37,709 nt of DNA from Candidatus Dormiibacterota bacterium (GCA_003132805.1 PKYW01000093.1:1-37709), one strand, 5' to 3'. Shown: positions 6,391-16,183, counted from the first letter of the stretch. The notes: generated from the letters alone by a model not told the origin. Made by a program: numbers and translations.

Positions 6391-9138
6391 TCAGTCGCCG
6401 ATGGCGCTCGCGAGGCTCTCGCGCAGCTGACCGCGTCCGGTGATGCCGAGCTTGGGATAGATGCGATACAGATGGGACCCGATCGTGCGATGCGACAGGA
6501 AGAGTCGCTCGCCGATTTCTCGATTCGACAGGCCCCCGGCCGCGAGTCGAGCGATCTGGAGCTCCTGCGCCGAGAGACGGTCGCGGGCATCCGGCGTCCG
6601 AGGGCCGACGGTTTCACCAGTGGCGCGGAGCTCCTGTCGGGTTCGCTTTCCCCAGGACGTCGCGCCGAGCACGTCGAACAGCTCCATGCTGCGACGCAAT
6701 GGTTCGCGCGAGTCGGCGCTGCGTCGCTGACGGCGCAGCCAGCTCCCAAACGAGAACAGCGTCCGAGCCAGCAGGAATGGGTATGGCGACAGATCGTTCG
6801 CGAGTGCCGCGGCGAAGAGCAGTGCAGCGTCGCCATCAGGAGCGAGGAGTGGTCTCGCGCACGCCAGTTCGAGGCAGAGAAGAGGCGCGTTGCTCTGTGT
6901 CGCGACTTCTTCGAGGTCGGCAATCACCGGGCCGAGACTTTCAGCATGCCCGCTTCGCGCCGCGGCTTCGGCGATGTCGAGTATCGCGTTCCACCGCATG
7001 AAGCGATGGAAGGCGTCGTCGTTCTCATCGAAGACCGGCCAGAGAAAGCGGAACGCATCGTCGTAGCGCGCCTCACCAAGCGCTGCCGCTCCGCGAGCGA
7101 GGTGTGCGGTTGTCAACAACGGAGTGCTCTTGATGGACAGTACCCTGCGTTCGGACGCGGCGAGCATGCCGTCGAGGTCGGGCGCGTTTCCGAACAATGC
7201 CCTGGCGTATGCAGCCATCAGCTCGCCGGCGACCCCGTACTGCGGCTGGCCCGTGTCGCGCGCTAAGGACGCCGCCTCCTCACCGGCCGTCACGGCAGCA
7301 CTCCAATCACCGGTTTGCGTTGCGGTCCACGCGTAGTGCACGAGCGCCTGCGTCAACGGTCCAAGTCGCACCTGGGTGCGGAGGTCATCCACCGCGCCGG
7401 CGAGCAAGCGCGCGCCGGTCGCAAAATCGCCCGACTTCTCCGTTGCGATGCCGACGAGCATCCTGTCCACCGCATCCGCCAGCTGAGCGCGCCGGAGGCG
7501 TGAGGCCTGTTTGAGAACCCCTCGTCCCTCGCTTTCAGGGTCAGCCATGGCGATCACCGCGAGAAGTCGCGGATCGTCGTCGCTGGTGCCGAGCTGTTTT
7601 GCTGCATCCACGAGATACCGCCGGGTGCGGACTTGGGGACCGGTCCACCAGCAGCGATGCGCGATCGGCAGCAACGACCGCAGCGCCATGTCGGCGTCGC
7701 CGCTCTCGGCAATCTCACGGGCGAGCGTCACGAACGTCTTCGTCGCGCCCGTCTCAAACCAAACGTCGCCGCTGATCACCTCGTTCAGCCATGCGAGACG
7801 CGCTGCTGCACTCCTGCCGAGGTCGGGGAGGCTGATCTGCTGGAGCAACCGTCGGGCATCGTCAACGAGGCCTAACTCGTACGCGGCTTCAGCAGCAGCC
7901 AGCAATCGCTCGGCCCGCATCCGTGGCTCCACGCTCAGTGCGGCCGCGCGCTCGAGGGCCGCGCCGGCGACTGCAACCGCACCACGGCGGACCGACGCCC
8001 GTGCATGCTCTTCGAGCGCTACCGCGACATCCTCGTCGCTGCCCGTGGCCACCATGGCGCGGTGCCAGAGCCGGCGTTCAGCGTCGTGGACAACTGCTGC
8101 AAGTGCGCTGTACATGGCGAGCACCTGGAGTGGCGGCGCAGCCTGACGAACCGCCGAGCGGATCAACGGGTGCCGATAGTGCACGACACCGGCGCGCAGG
8201 TCGATCAACTCTGCGTCGACCGCGGGCTCGAGCGCATCGGTCGACACCGGTGACCCTTGCACCAGCGTCGCCGACTCGACGATCTCGTCGAGCGATGCGC
8301 GGCTGTCGAGCGCGGCTGCGAGCAGAGCGAGGCGGCACTCATCGCTGAGGTCGCGAAGGCTCGTGGCGAATGCTTGCTCGAGCCGGGCGTTGAGGGTGGT
8401 CGGCGCCGGGACAAGGCGATCCGGCGAAGCCGCCGAGAAGGAAGCGGTGCGCGGCAATTCGACCAGCGCAAGCGGGTTGCCGGCGGCTTCGGCGAGAACC
8501 CGGGCACGAGACACCGGGTGCAGCCCAGGTGTGTTGCGGTCGAGCAGCGTCCCTGCATCGCCGGCGCTCAGGCGACTCAGCTCAACGATCGGCAATCGAG
8601 CGTCCTTGAACGGAGCGGTGTATCCGGATCGCACCGTTGCGACGAGCGCCATGGGTACGTGCTCCAGGCGCCGGGCGATGAACGTGAGCACGCCAATGCT
8701 CGGCCGGTCGAGCCAGTGCGCATCGTCGACGAGCAGGACCACGGGATTGGCGTCGGCGGCATCGCTGATGAGCCGGAATGCAGCCATAGCAACTCGAAAC
8801 GGATCGGGGTCGACGTCTGCCGCTACTCCGAACGCAGCCTCGAGCGCCATGCGCTGCGCGTCGGGCAGGAGGTCGAGCGCACGGATGATGGGGAAGAGGA
8901 GTTGGTGCAGCCCTGCGAACCCAAGCTCCGCCTCAGACTCCGCTCCGGCCGTCGCGAGCACGGTGAAGCCGACGGGGTGGGCTTGGTGACGCACGTGACC
9001 AAGCACCGCGGTCTTTCCGATGCCGGCTTCTCCGCTGATGACGAGCGCGCCGCCTCCCTCGTGAAGGCGATTCACGAGTGTGTCGAGGCGCTCGATCTCC
9101 GCGTGGCGCCCGATCAACTCCTGAGCCATCTCGGTCAC
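6391..9138 (-). CDS. LAL-type large LuxR-family transcriptional regulator with AAA ATPase domain
   Basis: 915 aa from GTG 9138 (912 aa from ATG 9129), the usual size of LAL (MalT-like) regulators. Numbering from ATG 9129, the N-terminal segment has Walker A GEAGIGKT (residues 33-40) and Walker B VVLLVDDAHWLD, an ATP-binding switch of the STAND/AAA type. The middle 500 residues are Ala/Leu-rich helical repeats of TPR character. The last 65 residues are a LuxR helix-turn-helix containing LSAQELQIARLAAGGLSNRE and later LFLSHRTIGSHLYRI. The frame runs on to 9426, but that extension shadows osmC. The gene follows osmC by 35 nt on the same strand and precedes the hydrolase-tautomerase pair, which may be targets. 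The effector is unknown. Confidence 0.9.
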   Translation of the reverse strand: MTEMAQELIGRHAEIERLDTLVNRLHEGGGALVISGEAGIGKTAVLGHVRHQAHPVGFTVLATAGAESEAELGFAGLHQLLFPIIRALDLLPDAQRMALEAAFGVAADVDPDPFRVAMAAFRLISDAADANPVVLLVDDAHWLDRPSIGVLTFIARRLEHVPMALVATVRSGYTAPFKDARLPIVELSRLSAGDAGTLLDRNTPGLHPVSRARVLAEAAGNPLALVELPRTASFSAASPDRLVPAPTTLNARLEQAFATSLRDLSDECRLALLAAALDSRASLDEIVESATLVQGSPVSTDALEPAVDAELIDLRAGVVHYRHPLIRSAVRQAAPPLQVLAMYSALAAVVHDAERRLWHRAMVATGSDEDVAVALEEHARASVRRGAVAVAGAALERAAALSVEPRMRAERLLAAAEAAYELGLVDDARRLLQQISLPDLGRSAAARLAWLNEVISGDVWFETGATKTFVTLAREIAESGDADMALRSLLPIAHRCWWTGPQVRTRRYLVDAAKQLGTSDDDPRLLAVIAMADPESEGRGVLKQASRLRRAQLADAVDRMLVGIATEKSGDFATGARLLAGAVDDLRTQVRLGPLTQALVHYAWTATQTGDWSAAVTAGEEAASLARDTGQPQYGVAGELMAAYARALFGNAPDLDGMLAASERRVLSIKSTPLLTTAHLARGAAALGEARYDDAFRFLWPVFDENDDAFHRFMRWNAILDIAEAAARSGHAESLGPVIADLEEVATQSNAPLLCLELACARPLLAPDGDAALLFAAALANDLSPYPFLLARTLFSFGSWLRRQRRSADSREPLRRSMELFDVLGATSWGKRTRQELRATGETVGPRTPDARDRLSAQELQIARLAAGGLSNREIGERLFLSHRTIGSHLYRIYPKLGITGRGQLRESLASAIGD

Positions 9139-9150
9139 GGCCCGAGCATA
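9136..9150 (-). promoter_or_regulatory. TATGCT box 6 nt before the LAL regulator GTG
   Basis: On the minus strand TATGCT (9150-9145) is followed by 6 nt and GTG 9138. This is the leaderless geometry seen at other starts in the window. It favours GTG 9138 over ATG 9129 and suggests that the regulator has its own promoter just after osmC. Confidence 0.45.
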
Positions 9151-9173
9151 GAGACGGCGTCGCTGCGCCTGCG

Positions 9174-9602
9174 CTACAGCTCCAGCGTGGCCTCCGCGGT
9201 GACGGGCACTGCTGCAAGTGCCTTCGAGACCGGACAGTTCGCCTTCGCATCCTCGACTGCCGCAGTGAACACCGCCGCGTCGATTCCCGGCACCTTTCCC
9301 TTGGCGATGAGATGAATCCCCGTAATGCCCTCGGGGGCACCGAACGTCACCTTCGCGGTGGTGTCCAGCCGCTCCGGCGGGTGACCCGCGCCGGCGAGCC
9401 CGTTGGCCAGCGCCATGGAAAAGCAACTCGCGTGGGCTGCGGCGATCAGTTCCTCGGGGCTCGTGCCGCTCGCGCGCGATTCGGCACGTTGGTTCCAGGT
9501 CAGCGTGAGCTCAGGGAACGCACCACTCGCGGGGCGGACAGTGCCCTTCCCACTGACCAGACTGCCTTCCCACGTTGCGCTGGCACTACTTTCGACGGTC
9601 AT
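9174..9602 (-). CDS. osmC: OsmC/Ohr-family peroxiredoxin-like protein
   Basis: 142 aa, the full OsmC size. Two conserved cysteines are in place: Cys60 in HASCFSMAL and Cys123 in ANCPVSKAL. They form the thiol pair that reduces organic hydroperoxides. The N-terminal half has the beta-sheet pattern with SPEELIAAAHASC, which is typical of the OsmC subgroup. SD AAGGAG lies 8 nt before ATG 9602. The protein is cytosolic and protects against organic peroxides and osmotic stress in known members. It is first in a run of minus-strand genes with the LAL regulator 35-45 nt downstream. Confidence 0.92.
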   Translation of the reverse strand: MTVESSASATWEGSLVSGKGTVRPASGAFPELTLTWNQRAESRASGTSPEELIAAAHASCFSMALANGLAGAGHPPERLDTTAKVTFGAPEGITGIHLIAKGKVPGIDAAVFTAAVEDAKANCPVSKALAAVPVTAEATLEL

Positions 9603-9666
9603 GACATCGCTCCTTACAACAACAGTGACGACGGAGTCAGATTAGTCAGTGGGACCAAATGCGCGC

Positions 9667-10488
9667 TCAGCGAGACGTCCGGCTGTAGCGGCGCACGCAG
9701 ATCGGGATGAACACGACGATGATGATGAGCGCGAGCCCGATGGTGGTGATCTCCGGGTGCTCGAGCGACCAGACCCCGGACGGTGGTGGTCCGATCGTGT
9801 TGCCGAAGAGATTGCGACCCGCGGCGACCACGGCCGAAACCGGATTCCAGTCGGCGAAGTCACGCAACCAGACCGGCATCTTCGAGGTATCGACGAAAAC
9901 GTTCGAGACGAAGCCGAGCAGGAAGACGGGGATGCTCGAGATGACGTCGGCCGCCTGCGACGACTTCGCGATCAGTCCCGCCAGGATGCCAAGCCAGCTC
10001 AGGGCAAACGCGAACAGCTCGATCAGCAGGAAGCCAAGGATCGCATCAAAGATGCCGTTCTCGGGACGCCATCCAACGGCGAGTGCGCACAGGATCATCA
10101 CGCCCAGTGCCGGCAGACCAAGCACGATCGTCGAGACCGAACGTCCGATGAGAATCGAGGATCGCGCGATCGGCAGCGTCTTGAAGCGGTCGATGACGCC
10201 CTCGTTCATGTCGGTTGCCACCGCGACAGCGACCTGGCTCGACGCGAACAGCGTCGACTGTGCAAAGAGTCCGGACATCAGGTAGGAGTGGTAGTTGCCC
10301 CCCGGAACACTGATCGAACTGCCGAACACGTAGCCGAACAGCACGACGAAGATGACCGGGAACAGGACGCTCCCAAAGATGATGTCGGGCTGTCGCTTTC
10401 CCCTGATCAGGTACCGGCGCGTGGCGTTATAGGCGTCGACAAGACCGCGCTGCACGGAACTCTGCCGGGGCAATGCGACCGCGCTCAT
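9667..10488 (-). CDS. ABC-2 type transporter permease, DrrB-like
   Basis: 273 aa with about six hydrophobic segments (near residues 40-60, 75-90, 115-135, 148-175, 183-200 and 243-262). The conserved ABC-2 patterns MNEGVIDRFKTLPI and the segment near SSIPVFLLGFVSNVFVDTSKMP are those of DrrB/daunorubicin-type permeases. It is the membrane half of an exporter. Its ATG overlaps the stop of the ATPase gene upstream by 4 nt (ATGA), so the two are translationally coupled. It probably exports a lipophilic compound; the substrate is unknown. Confidence 0.9.
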   Translation of the reverse strand: MSAVALPRQSSVQRGLVDAYNATRRYLIRGKRQPDIIFGSVLFPVIFVVLFGYVFGSSISVPGGNYHSYLMSGLFAQSTLFASSQVAVAVATDMNEGVIDRFKTLPIARSSILIGRSVSTIVLGLPALGVMILCALAVGWRPENGIFDAILGFLLIELFAFALSWLGILAGLIAKSSQAADVISSIPVFLLGFVSNVFVDTSKMPVWLRDFADWNPVSAVVAAGRNLFGNTIGPPPSGVWSLEHPEITTIGLALIIIVVFIPICVRRYSRTSR

Positions 10489-11462
10489 GCGGGGACCGCC
10501 GCAGGAGCGTCGGGACTGTGGTCGCCAAGCCGATGGGTCACGGTGCTGAAGACCTCGTCGAGACTGGGGTGCTCGAGGCCCACCTCGTGGACCGGCACCC
10601 CGAGCTCCTCGAGCCTGGTGACGACCGCGGCAAGCGTTTCCAGACCGTCCGCTGCCGGAGCACTCACCGACCGACCCCGGATCACCGCGTCCGTGCCGAG
10701 CGCGGCACGCACCTTCTCGAGGGCCGCCTGGTCCGCGTCGACCAGCGTCACCACGACGCTCGGCCTGCCAATTGACGCCTTGAGTTGCTCCGGTGTTCCT
10801 TCGGCAACAACGAGACCCCTGTCGACCACCACGATCGTGTCGGCCAGCTGATCGGCCTCATCGAGGTACTGGGTCGTGAGCAGGACGGTCGTGCCACGCG
10901 CGACCAGGTTGCGGATCGCCGCCCACATCTCGCTCCGAGCGACCGGGTCAAGGCCGGTGGTGGGTTCGTCGAGGAACAGCACCTCGGGGTTGGCGATCAG
11001 GCTCGCGGCGAGATCGAGCCGCCGGCGCATGCCGCCCGAGTACTTCTTCACGAGCATCGTTCCCGCGTCAACGAGATCGAACTGCTCGAGCAGCTCGTCG
11101 GCGCGTTGCCCCGAGACCGCCGCGCCGAGGTGCGAGAAGCGGCCGATGATCTCGAGGTTCTCGTGCCCGGTCAGTAACTCGTCCATGGTGGCCGTCTGGC
11201 CGGTGACGCCAATCCGCTCGCGCACGCGATCAGCCTGCGAGGCGATGTCGAAGCCGGCCACCTGGGCATGACCGCCGTCGGGATCGAGCAGGGTGGTGAG
11301 GATCCGCACGGTGGTGGTCTTGCCGGCTCCGTTGCGACCGAGCAGTGCGCACACGCTGCCTGCCGGGATGTCGAGGCTGACGTCCACCAGCGCACGGGTC
11401 TCACCGAAGGATCGAGCCAGGTGCTGCGCGGAGATGGCGAAATCTGTCATCAGCGATCCCAT
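10485..11462 (-). CDS. ABC transporter ATP-binding protein, DrrA-like
   Basis: 325 aa. In order: Walker A GRNGAGKTT (residues 42-50), Q-loop region GVTGQTATMDELLTG, signature YSGGMRRRLDLA, Walker B VLFLDEPTTGLD and the switch region LLTTQYLDEADQLAD. The C-terminal extension of about 100 residues, ending with EVFSTVTHRLGD, is characteristic of the DrrA/daunorubicin-resistance subfamily. ATG 11462 and ATG 11450 are both possible; neither has a strong SD. It forms a two-gene exporter with the overlapping permease gene. Self-resistance to a lipophilic product or lipid export are family-level possibilities only. Confidence 0.9.
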   Translation of the reverse strand: MGSLMTDFAISAQHLARSFGETRALVDVSLDIPAGSVCALLGRNGAGKTTTVRILTTLLDPDGGHAQVAGFDIASQADRVRERIGVTGQTATMDELLTGHENLEIIGRFSHLGAAVSGQRADELLEQFDLVDAGTMLVKKYSGGMRRRLDLAASLIANPEVLFLDEPTTGLDPVARSEMWAAIRNLVARGTTVLLTTQYLDEADQLADTIVVVDRGLVVAEGTPEQLKASIGRPSVVVTLVDADQAALEKVRAALGTDAVIRGRSVSAPAADGLETLAAVVTRLEELGVPVHEVGLEHPSLDEVFSTVTHRLGDHSPDAPAAVPA

Positions 11463-11606
11463 GCTGGGCGGGGGATGGAACGAGCATCGAAGCCTGGCCG
11501 CGTCAACGCTGCGGCAATCCAGCGGACCTCAATGCTATGGGAAGAGGGCCCCGGCGATACCGATGTCGTATCGCCGAGGCCCTGATAGAACTACGCCCCA
11601 GGAAGG
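11463..11606. other. Intergenic region between peptidase terminator and exporter operon
   Basis: It contains the peptidase terminator (11545-11583) and, between that and the ATPase start, about 80 nt where the exporter promoter must lie. I found no convincing -35/-10 pair there. Confidence 0.4.
11545..11583 (-). terminator. Strong hairpin terminator after the S53 peptidase gene
   Basis: Inverted repeat AGGGCC-C-CGGCGATAC (11545-11560) and GTATCGCCG-A-GGCCCT (11568-11583) with a 7-nt loop. That is 15 pairs plus one internal mismatch. It starts 23 nt after the peptidase stop on the minus strand and is followed there by CTCTTCC. It is only moderately U-rich, so termination is likely but may not be purely intrinsic. 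Confidence 0.75.
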
Positions 11607-12977
11607 TCAGCCGGCGGCAGCCAGCTCCGGAACGAAGAGCGCCGCGTTCACGGTCCCGACCCCGCTCGCGAGGTCATACCCGGGGAGCGCCTTGAACCCG
11701 ACCACCGTGTGGGTCGTGTCCTGCGTGAAGGTCACGGTGTTGTTGCCCTTGGTGACGTCGACGATGCCCGGTGCTCCAGCCTGCGAGAGCTTGTACAGCG
11801 CCGGGTTGATGACACCGAGGTCATGTCCCGCGTACTGGTCGGCGATCGCCACGATGCCGGAGAACAGCGGGGTTGCCTCACTAGTACCGCAGACCTCGTA
11901 GAAGCCTGGCGGGCCGCCGCCGGGGAAGCTCTGGTACATGATCGCCGCGCCGTTGCAGGCACCGCTCATGCTGATGTCAGGCACGCCGCGCTGCGAGCCG
12001 ACGACGGAGGCAACACTGTTCTGGTAGCTGGGGCGCGAGAAGTAGATCGACTTGCCACCGCCACCGGCCAGGGGATTCGGCCCCGCGTCGCCGAAGATGA
12101 ACTCGTTGGTCGCCACGTTATACGTGTCGTTCCAGACGTTGTCGGGGGCGGTGTGGTTGCCCTTGGCATTCAGGTGCAACTGCGTGCCGCCGACGCCGGT
12201 GACCAACGGATCCGAGTCGGGCCACGACGTCACCGGGTACGTGTAGTAGTAATTGCCCAGGAATCCAACATCAGCCGCACCCGAGTCTCCCGTGGCGGTA
12301 TTGACGGTGACGTTGTTCTTGGCTGCGTTGATGTATGCCCCGCGCAGCGAGGTGAGCGCCTGCCTGGTCGGGAAGGTCTCCTCGGTGGCGCTGAAGCTCT
12401 GGCTGATCACGTCGCCGAGGTGATGGTTGATGACGTAGTTCTCAGCCTCCTCGATCTGCGGGAAGCCGGTGCGCCCCTCGTTCTCGGAGGTCGGGGTCTC
12501 GACCAGCAGGATGTTCGCGCCGGGCGCGATCGCGTGCGAGTACTCGACGTCGAGGTCCGTCTCGCCGGCCCAACCGGGGTCCGCCGTGGTCACCGGCCCC
12601 GCCGGCTGGATGATCTTGAACGACGGCGGCGCCGGGAGATGGAACGCCTTGTCGAACACCGCGAGGTCGCGCCGGACGGTGGTCGATCCGAACGAATCCA
12701 CGATGACGATGGTCTTGCCGGCTCCGTTGTACCCCTTGGCGTAGAGCGGCGCGAGGTTGTAGGCCTGCTCGATCTGGTTGGGGCTGTAGCAGGGGACCTG
12801 GAACTCCGCCACACACTGGGCCGTGGTGGGCGGGGCGCCCGTCGAGATGAGCCGGGACATGGCGATATCCGGTTGGATTGCGATCGTTGCCGCAGCCGGA
12901 ACGGCTGCGAACGCTCCGACGCCCATCGACGCCAATCCAAGCGTTGCGGTGGCCACGGTCAATCGAACTGCGCGCAT
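11607..12977 (-). CDS. Secreted S53-family (sedolisin) peptidase lacking the usual prodomain
   Basis: 456 aa from ATG 12977, with SD AAGGGGG 7-8 nt upstream; the frame is open to 13055, but that part lacks an SD. Residues 1-30 form a signal peptide (RAVRL, hydrophobic core, then Ala-rich cleavage region). The sedolisin triad is complete: Glu139 and Asp143 in GETDLDVEY and Ser366 in CGTSEATP. The oxyanion Asp231 is in TATGDSGA, and the calcium-site pattern DVTKGNN (from 407) and GYDLASGVG are near the C-terminus. Family members are acid-active serine-carboxyl endopeptidases. The large N-terminal activation domain (about 150-200 aa) of classic members is absent: only some 35 residues separate the signal from the catalytic start. 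Confidence 0.9.
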   Translation of the reverse strand: MRAVRLTVATATLGLASMGVGAFAAVPAAATIAIQPDIAMSRLISTGAPPTTAQCVAEFQVPCYSPNQIEQAYNLAPLYAKGYNGAGKTIVIVDSFGSTTVRRDLAVFDKAFHLPAPPSFKIIQPAGPVTTADPGWAGETDLDVEYSHAIAPGANILLVETPTSENEGRTGFPQIEEAENYVINHHLGDVISQSFSATEETFPTRQALTSLRGAYINAAKNNVTVNTATGDSGAADVGFLGNYYYTYPVTSWPDSDPLVTGVGGTQLHLNAKGNHTAPDNVWNDTYNVATNEFIFGDAGPNPLAGGGGKSIYFSRPSYQNSVASVVGSQRGVPDISMSGACNGAAIMYQSFPGGGPPGFYEVCGTSEATPLFSGIVAIADQYAGHDLGVINPALYKLSQAGAPGIVDVTKGNNTVTFTQDTTHTVVGFKALPGYDLASGVGTVNAALFVPELAAAG

Positions 12978-13051
12978 GGGCTTGACCCCCTTGTGTTGCT
13001 CTCGGGCGCATGACACCACTTTGGAGGTGCCATGGTCAAATGCGGATCGGG

Positions 13052-14020
<969 letters not shown>

Positions 14021-14130
14021 GTCGAACCTCCATGTCGGGAGAGTGCCGATCTCAGGCTAGCGGTTCGCTCCCGCTGGGCGCGTAGCATCGCCTCGCGTCG
14101 AGCGAGAGGCCCGTTCATCAGAAGGGGACT

Positions 14131-15195
14131 GTGATGACCACGATCGACCCCACCGGCTCGGAAAGCGGCCCGGGACCCGCGCAATGGTGGCAGCAACACC
14201 TGACCGGCCGGGTCACTGAACACGTCATCGAATCGCATGCGCTTGCGGGCAATCACCTCGGCGATCCGACGATTCGGCCACTGTGGGTGTACACGCCGCC
14301 GGGGTACGGCAGCTCCGAGGAGCGTTATCCGTCGGTGTACGTCATCCAGGGATACACGGGCCAGGCGGTGATGTGGTGGAATCGCAGTCCCTTTCGCGAG
14401 GGGTTCCCCGCGGCGGTGGATCGAATCATCGCGAGCGGCGAAGCATCGCCCTGCATCGTGGTCTACGTCGACGCATGGACTGCGTACGGTGGTTCGCAGT
14501 TCGTCGACTCTCCCGGTACAGGCCGATATCACACCTACCTGTGCGACGAGATCGTGCCCTTCGTCGACGAGCATTACCGCACCATGGCCGGCGCAGCCCA
14601 CCGCGGCATCATGGGAAAGTCGAGCGGGGGCTTCGGCGCGATGATCACGCCGATGCTGCGTCCCGATCTGTTCGGGGGCCTCGCCACGCACGCCGGCGAC
14701 GGAATGTACGAGTGCTGCTACGTGCCGGACTTCGCCAAGGCGGTCCGCTTCCTGCGTGAGTACGACGGCGACATCCTCGCCTGGTGGAAGGATTTTCAGT
14801 CACGTATCGCCTTTACCAAGGAGGGTGATCACGTCCTCGTGATGATTCTTGGTGTCGCCGCCTGCTTCTCAGCACGCGACGACGGAACTCCGGAGCTGCC
14901 CTTCGACTCGAAGACCGGGCGGCTGCGTGACGACGTGTGGGCGCGGTGGCTTGCGTGGGACCCGGTGCGCATGGTCCCGAGATATGCTGACGCGCTGCGG
15001 ACTCAGCGGGCGGTGTGGATCGACGCCGGGACGCGCGATGACTGGTATCTCGACCTGGCCGCGGTCGGATTTCGCGACGAGCTTGCCAAGATCGGTGTCA
15101 CCGACGTGCAGTTCGAGCTGTTCGACGCGACCCACATGGGCATCGACTATCGGTATCCGCTGGCGCTTGCGTATCTCAGCGAACGGCTGCGGTGA
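14131..15195 (+). CDS. Esterase of the Fes/EstA (esterase D, PF00756-like) alpha/beta hydrolase group
   Basis: 354 aa from GTG 14131, or one residue fewer from ATG 14134, which is better spaced (8 nt) from AAGGGG. Features: LWVYTPPGYG near residues 51-60, YPSVYVIQGYTG, the nucleophile elbow GKSSGG (Ser164), the acid region around WIDAGTRDDW and FDATHMG with the probable catalytic His. This order is that of enterochelin-esterase/esterase-D type hydrolases acting on small esters or acylated products. No signal peptide is seen. A TAGCAT box lies at 14083-14088. The stop overlaps the GTG of a possible 28-aa reading frame. Confidence 0.85.
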   Translation: MMTTIDPTGSESGPGPAQWWQQHLTGRVTEHVIESHALAGNHLGDPTIRPLWVYTPPGYGSSEERYPSVYVIQGYTGQAVMWWNRSPFREGFPAAVDRIIASGEASPCIVVYVDAWTAYGGSQFVDSPGTGRYHTYLCDEIVPFVDEHYRTMAGAAHRGIMGKSSGGFGAMITPMLRPDLFGGLATHAGDGMYECCYVPDFAKAVRFLREYDGDILAWWKDFQSRIAFTKEGDHVLVMILGVAACFSARDDGTPELPFDSKTGRLRDDVWARWLAWDPVRMVPRYADALRTQRAVWIDAGTRDDWYLDLAAVGFRDELAKIGVTDVQFELFDATHMGIDYRYPLALAYLSERLR

Positions 15196-15278
15196 CGCGC
15201 CCTCGCGTACGGCCTGGACGTGACCCCCGACTCGACGAGATCGATCGCGTGCACAAGGCCCAGGACCGAGGCAAGTAA
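15192..15278 (+). CDS. Possible 28-aa small protein coupled to the esterase
   Basis: GTG 15192 overlaps the esterase TGA (GTGA), and the frame runs to TAA 15276-15278. The product ends LDEIDRVHKAQDRGK, which looks protein-like and helical. The frame fills the gap between esterase and cupin exactly, and its TAA is part of the TAAGCT box of the cupin. No homology can be claimed and it may be chance. An alternative is a remnant of a longer gene. Confidence 0.22.
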   Translation: MTRPRVRPGRDPRLDEIDRVHKAQDRGK

Positions 15279-15290
15279 GCTCGGCACATG
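15276..15290 (+). promoter_or_regulatory. TAAGCT box 6 nt before the cupin ATG
   Basis: TAAGCT (15276-15281), 6 nt, ATG 15288. No SD is present. Leaderless geometry. Confidence 0.45.
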
Positions 15291-15671
15291 AGCGTCATCA
15301 ATCTCGCCGCCGTGCTCGCGACCTTCACCGAGCCGTGGGCGCCGCGCACCGTCGCCACCATCAACGACTACGACGTCCGCGTCGCCAAAGGGCTTGGGGA
15401 CGAGTTCACCCGTCACAGCCATCCGGAGACCGACGAGTTGTTCCTGGTGCTCACCGGCAAGCTGACGATCCGTATGGACGCCGGGGATGTCGACCTCGAG
15501 CCCGGTGACCTGTACGTCGTCCCGCGCGGAGTGGACCACCAACCTGTGTCGCCGGACGGCGCCGAGGTGCTGCTCATCGAGCCCACCGCGACCGTCAATA
15601 CCGGTGACACACCAAGCGAATTCACCCAACGTCGGATCGTGCTCGCCGCGCCGGACCAGCCCGAAGCCTAG
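15288..15671 (+). CDS. Small cupin-domain protein
   Basis: 127 aa, single cupin barrel. Motif 1 is HSHPETDELFLVLTGKLTI (His43, His45, Glu50 as metal ligands) and motif 2 is PGDLYVVPRGVDHQP (His84). Cupins of this size and type are metal-binding isomerases, mannose-6-phosphate-isomerase-like proteins or small-molecule binders; the actual role cannot be told. The stop shares a CTAG with the stop of the convergent hemerythrin-like gene. Confidence 0.88.
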   Translation: MSVINLAAVLATFTEPWAPRTVATINDYDVRVAKGLGDEFTRHSHPETDELFLVLTGKLTIRMDAGDVDLEPGDLYVVPRGVDHQPVSPDGAEVLLIEPTATVNTGDTPSEFTQRRIVLAAPDQPEA

Positions 15672-16183
15672 GGCCACTCCTCCCACGCTCGCATGGTCGT
15701 GGCGATCGATTCCTCTTCGAATTCGAGATGCGTGAAGAGGTCTTCCGCGAGCCGCCCAAGCGCAGTCACCAGGCGCTGACGTGCCGGGTTGGCCTCGGCG
15801 TCATCGAGCTCCTTGGCCGACTCCTCGACGTCGTCGAGCAGCCGGGAGATGGCTCGGTGATCAGCCTCGAGCTTGTCGACGACCACAGTCAGCTCCGGAT
15901 TCGAACGCCGCAGCGCGGGAAACATGTCTGCGTCCTCGTGCCCGTGGTGCGCATGCACGACCATGCAGTGATACAGGCAGTTGACCCGCAGCGTCCAGAT
16001 GGGGCTCCGCGTCTGCAGCGCCGCGATCTGCTCGGTGATCGCCGCGGCCGGCGCGCCCGAGGCGATGTCACTCGCCAGCTCCCGGCACACCGCGAGATCG
16101 CTGCGCAGCATCTGATGAATGAGCTTGAGCTGCCGGTGCATGAGCACCCCGAACGGCGCCTCGCCGTTAGCGCGCAGCGTCAT
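15668..16183 (-). CDS. Hemerythrin HHE-domain protein
   Basis: 171 aa from ATG 16183; the frame is open further upstream only as a shadow of the HAD gene. His/Glu pairs spaced for a four-helix HHE cation-binding bundle are seen in FGVLMHRQLKLIHQ, YHCMVVHAHHGHEDADMFP, LEADHRAISRLLDDVEE and LFTHLEFEEES. Such proteins bind a di-iron centre and sense or carry O2 or NO, or act in iron handling. The start is one nucleotide after the TGA of the HAD gene (TGA-G-ATG), so translation is probably coupled. It is the last gene of the operon. Confidence 0.85.
   Translation of the reverse strand: MTLRANGEAPFGVLMHRQLKLIHQMLRSDLAVCRELASDIASGAPAAAITEQIAALQTRSPIWTLRVNCLYHCMVVHAHHGHEDADMFPALRRSNPELTVVVDKLEADHRAISRLLDDVEESAKELDDAEANPARQRLVTALGRLAEDLFTHLEFEEESIATTMRAWEEWP

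Noticed and set aside
8257-9315. 352-aa plus-strand open frame
   Set aside because: Antisense to the LAL regulator's Walker motifs; no domain.
9139-9426. N-terminal extension of the LAL regulator frame
   Set aside because: It is a Gly/Arg-rich shadow of osmC. The Walker-domain start and a TATGCT box support GTG 9138.
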